Shown: one piece after another, positions 13,334-18,918 of the stretch
Position numbering within the stretch: the stretch's first letter is position 1
Layout: each line of letters begins with the position of its first letter
Source of the DNA: Clostridia bacterium
GTDB taxonomy: Bacteria > Bacillota > Clostridia > Oscillospirales > CAG-272
Length of the DNA stretch: 18,918 bases
Reading direction: 5' to 3'
NCBI GenBank assembly: GCA_029010655.1
Contig: JAQXKW010000097.1
Span: 1 to 18,918 of the forward strand
The notes under the pieces: generated by a model
Databases searched by the model: none
The model's input: only the letters and a program-made list of their open reading frames with translations
Told to the model about the DNA's origin: nothing
Program-made: the position numbers and the translations under genes

Positions 13334-13366
13334 CCATGGAAAACTGCGGTTTTCCATGGATTTTTT
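13334..13366 (+). terminator. Terminator after the DUF1349 gene, shared with the convergent gene
   Basis: An 11-bp stem (13334-13344 with 13349-13359) with a C-TGCG-G loop, then A and six Ts. It lies 57 bases after the DUF1349 stop and only a few bases beyond the stop of the convergent minus-strand gene, so it may serve both. Its 26 bases equal those at 11942-11967. Confidence 0.85.
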
Positions 13367-13369
13367 ACG

Positions 13370-15910
13370 TTATTTCTCCGTATTACCGATAATTTCTCCG
13401 ATTTGGGCGTCAACACGGTCGATTTCCGCCTCAAATTCGGCGGCGGACATACGGAGTATTCCCGTCCGCACCGCCGTAAGCTGTATGAGACGGTCGGAGG
13501 TAACAACTCTTACGTGCACATTTTTACCTATATTATATATGAGCCTTTCAATATATGCGTCGCCCGTCTCGTTTTCCTTCGTGTAAACAACGCTCACCCC
13601 GTGATAGTCGAATTTCTCGCCGTTGCCGCCTGAAACCCCGTATGCGTCGAAAACGAGAATTACATTACAGCCCGTAAACGCCGAATAGTTGGCAAGAATG
13701 TTCATAAGCGTTTCTCTTGCCCCCTCAAGGTCTGTCTCTGCCGCCTGACGGAGGGCTTCCCACGCAAAGATTACGTTATAGCCGTCAACTATAAGATACT
13801 GCCCCCGTCGGCTTTCCTTGGGAGCATACTCCTTTGCCGCAACCGTCACCGGCTCCTTGTAGGAGGGGCGCTTTATAGGTCCGAATTCACGGAGCATTAT
13901 GGCTTCAAGCTCTTTTTCCTCAATGGAAATGTTCTTCCTGCGGTGCTTTATATTTTCCGTCTTTTTCTCTTTGAGACAGCTTTCAAGGTGCATATATTCG
14001 GAAACCTTGTTCCATTTCACCGTAAAACCGCCGCCGTGGGCACAGAAAACGGAATCAGGCGTGTTGTCAAGATCCCTTTCCGGCTCGTATGCGGCTTCTT
14101 CGATTACTTTGTCCGCATCGTGGCAGTCGCCGTAGCCCGCCGCCCACAGAAACAGCCTGCCCTCGCCGCCTGTGTAGGAGGCAACTGCGGACGCATATGT
14201 GCCAATGGTGGTAACGGGTGCTTTCCCCTCGATAATTACCGTGTCTCCCGAATCCTTAGGAGTTTCGTAGGTGCCGCACATTTGGCGAATATCGTTTATG
14301 GCACGGCTCAGCTCTCTCCGTGGGATTTCCAAACGGTAGGAATAATAAGGCTCCAAAAGCTTTGATTTTGCTTTCATCAGCCCTTGGCGCACGGCACGGT
14401 AGGTAGCCTGTCGGAAATCGCCGCCCTCAGTGTGTTTTTGGTGCGCCCGCCCCGCCGCAACGGTTATTTTCACGTCAGTCAGCGGCGAGCCGGTAAGCAC
14501 TCCCAAATGCTGTTTTTCCGAAAGATTTGTAAGAATAAGCCTTTGCCAGTTCAAATCAAGCTGGTTTACGCTTAAATCGGAGGAAAAAACCAAACCGCTC
14601 CCCCGTGGGAGAGGCTCCATAATCAGGTGAACCTCAGCATAATGGCGGAGGGGCTCATAATGGCCCACGCCCTCAACCGTATTTTCAACAGTTTCCTTGT
14701 AAACTACTCTGCCCGAGTCGATTGAAACGCTGATTCCGAACCGTTCCTCGATAATGTCCCTTAGAATTTCCGCCTGTATTTCGCCCATGAGGTTCACATG
14801 GATTTCGCCTATACTCTCATTCCATTCGATTTTCAACAGGGGGTCTTCCTCCTCAAGCTGACGGAGCTTTGGCAAAAAGACCTTAGGGTCAGCCCCCTCC
14901 GGCAAAACAAGGCGGTAGCGCATAACAGGCTCAAGATAGGGCTTTTCATTGATACTTTCCGCAGGGGCACTCCCCTGAGAAAACAGAAGCTGTCCCGCGC
15001 CCGTTTCGGAAAGTCCCGTAACTGCCGCCACGTCTCCCGCCGAAGCCGACTCCGCCGTCTGAAATTTTGCGCCGGAATAAATCCTTATGCCGCTTATTTT
15101 TTCGCTCTTTCCGTTATACACAACCGTATCACGAACCCGAAGCGTGCCGCCTAAAACCCTAATGTGGGAAAGGCGGTCCTTTTTATCACGGCTGATTTTG
15201 AAAACCTTTGCTGAGAAGCTGTCTCCTGAATTTCTTTGCTCCGTGTACCGAGAAAGCCCCGAGAGGAATTTTTCAACGCCCTCGCCCCGAAGCCCCGAGC
15301 CGAAATAGCAGGGAAATACGAGACGGCAGGAGACGGCGGAAACAATGCTCTTTTCCGACACCTCGCCTGTGGCGATATACTCCTCCAAAATGTCCTCTCT
15401 GCACTCGGCAATATTTTCCGCATTTGCCGAAATACTGTCGTCGGAGCTGAAATTTATGCAATTGCCGAAAACCTCCCGAAGCTCTTGCATCAGGGCTTCT
15501 TCACTCTTTCGCCCCAAATCGTTTTTTGTTATGAAAATAAAGGTGGGAATATTGTATAGGGAGAGAAGCCGCCAAAGAGTTCTTGTGTGGGACTGAACCC
15601 CGTCCGTTGCGCTGATTACCAGTACGGCATAGTCCAGAACGCCTAAAACCCTTTCCGCCTCTGCGGAAAAATCCACGTGCCCGGGGGTATCAATAAGCGT
15701 TGCCTCCATATTGCCGTAGGTGAATTTTGCCTGGCCGTTAAAAACGGTTATGCCACGTTTTCGCTCTATTTCGTGGGTATCCAGGGCGGTGTTTCCGTGG
15801 TCTACCCGCCCCGGATTCCGTATTGCTCCGGCGGCATACAGTATGGCTTCGGAAAGTGTGGTTTTTCCTGCGTCCACATGCGCCAGTATTCCCAAAACTA
15901 TCTTCTTCAT
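13370..15910 (-). CDS. EF-G/TetM-like translational GTPase fused to a NYN (YacP/Rae1-like) nuclease domain
   Basis: Encodes 846 residues; TetM-type proteins are usually near 640, so about 200 are extra. Residues 1-220 are the GTPase: AHVDAGKT (10-17), RGIT (52-55), DTPGH (74-78) and TKND (128-131). Domains II-V follow, with LLEPYYSYRLEIP (518-530) and the TetM-like end of domain V to about 645. The domain IV loop that in TetM reads YSPVSTP is AHQKHTEGG (489-497) here, so tetracycline resistance should not be assumed. A charged linker (about 646-703) leads to a NYN/PIN-like domain (704-846) with LIVDGYNVIF and acidic residues D709, D755, D784 and D806. In B. subtilis, Rae1/YacP cleaves mRNA in the ribosomal A site. 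GGA lies about 7 bases before the start codon. No clear promoter is seen. Confidence 0.88.
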   Translation of the reverse strand: MKKIVLGILAHVDAGKTTLSEAILYAAGAIRNPGRVDHGNTALDTHEIERKRGITVFNGQAKFTYGNMEATLIDTPGHVDFSAEAERVLGVLDYAVLVISATDGVQSHTRTLWRLLSLYNIPTFIFITKNDLGRKSEEALMQELREVFGNCINFSSDDSISANAENIAECREDILEEYIATGEVSEKSIVSAVSCRLVFPCYFGSGLRGEGVEKFLSGLSRYTEQRNSGDSFSAKVFKISRDKKDRLSHIRVLGGTLRVRDTVVYNGKSEKISGIRIYSGAKFQTAESASAGDVAAVTGLSETGAGQLLFSQGSAPAESINEKPYLEPVMRYRLVLPEGADPKVFLPKLRQLEEEDPLLKIEWNESIGEIHVNLMGEIQAEILRDIIEERFGISVSIDSGRVVYKETVENTVEGVGHYEPLRHYAEVHLIMEPLPRGSGLVFSSDLSVNQLDLNWQRLILTNLSEKQHLGVLTGSPLTDVKITVAAGRAHQKHTEGGDFRQATYRAVRQGLMKAKSKLLEPYYSYRLEIPRRELSRAINDIRQMCGTYETPKDSGDTVIIEGKAPVTTIGTYASAVASYTGGEGRLFLWAAGYGDCHDADKVIEEAAYEPERDLDNTPDSVFCAHGGGFTVKWNKVSEYMHLESCLKEKKTENIKHRRKNISIEEKELEAIMLREFGPIKRPSYKEPVTVAAKEYAPKESRRGQYLIVDGYNVIFAWEALRQAAETDLEGARETLMNILANYSAFTGCNVILVFDAYGVSGGNGEKFDYHGVSVVYTKENETGDAYIERLIYNIGKNVHVRVVTSDRLIQLTAVRTGILRMSAAEFEAEIDRVDAQIGEIIGNTEK

Positions 15911-15925
15911 GGCTTTCCTTTACTT

Positions 15926-15949
15926 TATAAAAGGCGGCTTGTGCCGCCT
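15926..15949 (-). terminator. Possible terminator after the FGGY kinase gene
   Basis: A 7-bp GC-rich stem (15932-15938 with 15943-15949, loop of 4) is followed on the minus strand by TTTAT. It lies between the kinase stop and the GTPase-nuclease start. The short, broken T run makes it weak, so read-through into the next gene is possible. Confidence 0.45.
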
Positions 15950-15976
15950 GATTTATATGATACTAAGCGCCAGCAG

Positions 15977-15997
15977 CTAGCCGCTAGCCGCCAGCCG
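15977..15997. repeat. Short tandem repeat of a 7-base unit
   Basis: CTAGCCG, CTAGCCG and CCAGCCG lie in direct succession, with a related CAGCAG before. It sits in the 93-base gap between the kinase and GTPase-nuclease genes. Likely a slippage-prone spacer; no function can be assigned. Confidence 0.6.
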
Positions 15998-16003
15998 CTG
16001 TTA

Positions 16004-17461
16004 TTATAAACTAATACTTTTTACTTTTTCCGCAAGTGCTCTGTATTTTTGTCCCTTTTCACGGTAGAAATCAAAGGCGGAGGCGTCGGACAGCTCCAGC
16101 TTTTCCGATTTTACCATAGCGGTACGGCAGGCGGTGTAATCGGGGAAAAGCCCTGCGCCCACGGCGGCAATCATTGCCGCACCCATACAGCAGGTTTCCG
16201 GCTCCTTCATGCGGTAGATTTCACAGCCCGTAACATAGCCGACGATCTCGCTCCAAACACGGCTTCTTGCTGCACCGCCGGTCATCATCAGCTTGTTTAT
16301 GTTCATTTTGTTTTCCGCAAACTGACGGAGCACCGTGTCCGCTTCAAAAGCCACGCCCTCCATCATTGCAAGGGCGATGTGATACTTATCGTGCCCCACG
16401 TCAAGACCGAACATAGCTCCCCGCATGTCGGGTCTGTTGTGGGGAAAGCCTGCACCGCAGAGATAGGGAAGTGCAAAAAGATTTTTTGCGGACTCCCTGC
16501 GCTTTTCAGCTTCCGCGTCCATTACCTTAAAATCGCCGTCGATTATGCTCTTGTACCAGTTTAGCGCACTTCCGGCGCTGACTAAAGATGCAAGTGCGCC
16601 GTACTTGCCTGAAACGGGGTGAATTCCCGGGCAAATGTGGTTTTCCGTGTAAAGAAGCCCATCGGTTACTCCCAAAACTACCCATGTGGTGCCGGTAGCA
16701 AGTAGCATATCGCCGGAATTAACCGCACCGCACCCGATAGCGGCGCAGTACTGGTCGTGAGCGCCGTTGTAAACGGTAACTGCTTCGGGAAGTCCCAAAG
16801 CGTTTGCCGCCTCCGGTGTCAGCGTTCCCACAGGGGCGCCGATGGGCAGAATTTCGGGAAGCTTTTCTCTGCCGATACCGACAGCGGACAGAATTTCTCT
16901 GTCCCAGTCGCACGTTTCAAGGTTGAACATCTGCCGCATTGCGGCGTTGGTGGGGTCTATTGCGCACCGTCCGCAAAGCTTTATGTTCAAATATTCGATA
17001 GTAGAAATAAATTTGTCGGCACGGCTGAACAATTCAGGCTCGTTTTCTCTCAGCCACATGATTTTTGAAGCGTCCAGAGCGGGATTGGGCAGCCAGCCGC
17101 TTTTTCTGTAAATGCTTTCCGAGCCCACAGCGTCGGTGAGAACTTTCGTCTGAGCGGCGGATCTGGAGTCCATCCAGGTGATAACCTCTCCAAGCGGCTC
17201 GCCGTCACCGTCGCAGGGAAACATGCTTGCCGCCTGGGTTGAAAGGCTCAGGGCGGCAATCTTTGTTTTGTCCGCCGCCTCTGTCGCCCGTCTTACGGCG
17301 AAAACCGCCGCATCCCACCAGTCGGCGGCGTTCTGCGTTACACGGACGCCGTCGCTTATGAGCTTATATTCCTTATAACCGCCGGCGACAACATTGCCCT
17401 TTTCGTCAATGAGCAGGGCTTTTGTGCCGGTGGTGCCCACGTCAATTCCTAAAATATACAT
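16004..17461 (-). CDS. FGGY-family carbohydrate kinase
   Basis: Encodes 485 residues. FGGY kinases transfer phosphate from ATP to sugars or polyols. Seen: GIDVGTTGTKALL (5-17) at the N-terminal ATP site, WMDSR (96-100), the likely catalytic base D236 in NGAHDQYCAAIGCG, GTTW (257-260), and MTGGAARSRVWSEIVGYVTG (393-412) near the adenine site. It resembles xylulokinase overall, but the xylulokinase GQMHG substrate motif is replaced by STQAASM (74-80), so the substrate is open. Its ATG overlaps the stop of the upstream aminotransferase by one base (TAATG), which indicates translational coupling. The two enzymes probably act in one catabolic pathway. Domain length and motifs are intact. Confidence 0.9.
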   Translation of the reverse strand: MYILGIDVGTTGTKALLIDEKGNVVAGGYKEYKLISDGVRVTQNAADWWDAAVFAVRRATEAADKTKIAALSLSTQAASMFPCDGDGEPLGEVITWMDSRSAAQTKVLTDAVGSESIYRKSGWLPNPALDASKIMWLRENEPELFSRADKFISTIEYLNIKLCGRCAIDPTNAAMRQMFNLETCDWDREILSAVGIGREKLPEILPIGAPVGTLTPEAANALGLPEAVTVYNGAHDQYCAAIGCGAVNSGDMLLATGTTWVVLGVTDGLLYTENHICPGIHPVSGKYGALASLVSAGSALNWYKSIIDGDFKVMDAEAEKRRESAKNLFALPYLCGAGFPHNRPDMRGAMFGLDVGHDKYHIALAMMEGVAFEADTVLRQFAENKMNINKLMMTGGAARSRVWSEIVGYVTGCEIYRMKEPETCCMGAAMIAAVGAGLFPDYTACRTAMVKSEKLELSDASAFDFYREKGQKYRALAEKVKSISL

Positions 17462-18918
17462 TACTTTTCCAGAAGCGAATCAATAGTTTCGAGAATGTAG
17501 TCTATGGTAGCCTCGCTTGCGATAACGGGAGGCTTCATAAGCATTGCAGGCAGACAGTTTGCCTTGTAAATCTGTGCGGAGGCGTCAATGCAGGCGTCCT
17601 TCATTTTCTTTGCAAAGCCTGCGGCGTCGTCAACGGTGTGGAAGTGGAGAGCCGCCAGATGACCCTCGCCCTCGCAGTCAAGCAGAATGTCCGGGTGCTT
17701 CTGATGAATTGCGGCAAGCCCGTCCTCAAATCTCTTTCCCAGCTTTGCAACATTTTCGCCGTTTGCCCTCATAAATGTCATGGTGATAAGGTAGGACAGA
17801 GCCGCCAGCTCCTCCTGACCGTTTGTAACGAGTGCGCCGAACTGATTAAGCGTGTCCATTTCGGCTGTGGTAATAATCTTCGAAGCGGGATATTCGCCTC
17901 CGGGGAAGCCCTTGCCCACAATGGAAAAGTCGGGGTTAAGTCCGTAGAGACGGAACAGGAACGCACCCTCGTACCACATGCAGGACTGAATTTCGTCGCA
18001 CATGCAGGGAGTGTCGTACTCACGGCACAGCTTGTATGCCGCCTGAAGATATTCACGGGTGAGCCGTATTCCGCCGTAGTTCATGAGAATGATCTCGTGA
18101 GAGAAACCTGCGGTTTTATACTTGCCTGTGTTGTATTTCTTTATCTTTTCTTCAAAGTCCCCGATGTCGTTTATCATAACGGGAACTACCTTGTAAAGCT
18201 CGCCTTCGTCGGCAGTCTTTCTGAAATCGGGCCACAGACCGCGAAGAGTCTGCGCGGTAATGCAGGTGCCGTGATAGTTGCCCTCAATGCCGCCGTTTTT
18301 GTCGCCGATAACGAAGAATACGGGAATACGTCCCTCATACTTGGGGGTGGGGAAGGTAGCGTCCAGCTTGTAGAAGCGGGCGAGCATCATTTTAAGACCT
18401 GCCTCGCAGGCAAGAGAGCCTGTCTCAAGGTTTATGACACGGTTTAATACCTTGGGCTCTGTGGAGGCGAGAACTGCGTCGGTGGCGTCGCGGTCGTCCC
18501 AGTCAATACCGTTTGCCATCTGAACCAGACGGGTCTCCATAAGCCTTGTTATGTAGCCTCTTGTGTTGTTGTGGGTAGCGTTGACAATCCCCATTCTGCG
18601 GGCGTTGTCAATGAGCTTGTAGCCGTCGAAGCGATGACCTAAAGGCGTGTGGTAATGCTCGCTTTTTCCGATAAGATACAGCTTTCCGTCCTCGCCGATT
18701 CTGTAATTGCAAAAGCCCGTAACGGGGGACTGGTCTGTATTTGTAGCGTGAGCGAAGGCGTTGGTCGCGGCTCCCTTAACGCTGTTTACAAAGGGGGTAA
18801 TTATCTGCGTGCCCACTTTTTTCAGCATCTCATCGTTTTTCTTCTGCTTTTCGGCAGGATAGAAGTCGATTTTCTCGTCGGCAATAGCCATAGTCTCGTC
18901 GTAGGACATAACGCCGAG
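17461..18918 (-). CDS. Class III PLP-dependent aminotransferase (5' end beyond the window)
   Basis: At least 485 codons are visible. The first Met in view is at 18909, but the frame stays open to the window edge (codons for L-G-V before it) and no ribosome site precedes that Met, so the true start is probably outside. Class III aminotransferases move an amino group between an amine or omega-amino acid and a keto acid using pyridoxal phosphate. Counting from Met18909: NYHGTCITAQTLRG (211-224), CDEIQSCMW (304-312) with the cofactor-binding Asp305, and VGKGFPGGEYPASK (331-344) with the likely PLP lysine K333. Its stop codon shares one base with the kinase start. Substrate unknown; the tie to a sugar kinase suggests an amino-sugar or amino-polyol route, as inference only. 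Confidence 0.88.
   Translation of the reverse strand, partial: LGVMSYDETMAIADEKIDFYPAEKQKKNDEMLKKVGTQIITPFVNSVKGAATNAFAHATNTDQSPVTGFCNYRIGEDGKLYLIGKSEHYHTPLGHRFDGYKLIDNARRMGIVNATHNNTRGYITRLMETRLVQMANGIDWDDRDATDAVLASTEPKVLNRVINLETGSLACEAGLKMMLARFYKLDATFPTPKYEGRIPVFFVIGDKNGGIEGNYHGTCITAQTLRGLWPDFRKTADEGELYKVVPVMINDIGDFEEKIKKYNTGKYKTAGFSHEIILMNYGGIRLTREYLQAAYKLCREYDTPCMCDEIQSCMWYEGAFLFRLYGLNPDFSIVGKGFPGGEYPASKIITTAEMDTLNQFGALVTNGQEELAALSYLITMTFMRANGENVAKLGKRFEDGLAAIHQKHPDILLDCEGEGHLAALHFHTVDDAAGFAKKMKDACIDASAQIYKANCLPAMLMKPPVIASEATIDYILETIDSLLEK

Noticed and set aside
10430..13366. Integron gene-cassette array
   Set aside because: No integrase gene and no recognisable attC sites; each gene has its own promoter, unlike typical cassettes. 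Only the cassette-like repetition is kept as a finding.
13370..15910. Calling the GTPase gene tetM or a tetracycline resistance gene
   Set aside because: The YSPVSTP loop of TetM is absent and the protein carries an extra nuclease domain; the similarity is to the wider EF-G-like family.
16004..17461. Naming the FGGY kinase xylB
   Set aside because: The xylulokinase GQMHG motif is absent and no xylose gene is nearby in view.

Overview
The window looks like a chromosomal segment of a Gram-positive, low-to-mid GC anaerobe of the class Clostridia, probably a gut Oscillospirales/Ruminococcaceae relative. The evidence is the gene order hrcA-grpE-dnaK-dnaJ-prmA behind a CIRCE operator, strong AGGAGG-type ribosome sites, a secreted protein with a type I dockerin, and several families of short dispersed palindromic repeats. 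No rRNA, tRNA, CRISPR array, transposase or integrase is visible.

Layout. (1) 1-800: the start of a minus-strand secreted protein or lipoprotein, divergent from mscL. (2) 800-4340: a dispersed repeat, then one large secreted protein (1088-4285) with cohesin-like segments, thirteen Cys-rich repeats of 37-40 residues, and a C-terminal dockerin. (3) 4354-10322: the minus-strand heat-shock operon, transcribed hrcA to prmA from a CIRCE-overlapped promoter and closed by a terminator after prmA. (4) 10430-13366: an AT-richer accessory stretch of three plus-strand genes (Nudix hydrolase, XRE regulator with membrane helices, DUF1349-like protein). Each has its own promoter and stem-loop, and these are recognisably related between the three units. 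A 782-base gap between the second and third genes is packed with REP/MITE-like palindromes. (5) 13370-15910, minus: an EF-G/TetM-like GTPase fused to a C-terminal NYN (YacP/Rae1-like) nuclease domain. (6) 16004-18918, minus: a class III aminotransferase (running off the edge) translationally coupled to an FGGY sugar kinase.

How the parts work together. The heat-shock block is a self-regulated chaperone operon: HrcA binds CIRCE and represses the operon that encodes it. The aminotransferase and kinase are probably one catabolic pathway, substrate unknown. The three accessory units look individually acquired and individually transcribed. The most interesting single gene is the GTPase-nuclease fusion, which joins two activities that in their separate relatives both act at the ribosomal A site. 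The most interesting non-coding signal is the recurring promoter/stem-loop pair around unrelated genes, together with the repeat cluster.
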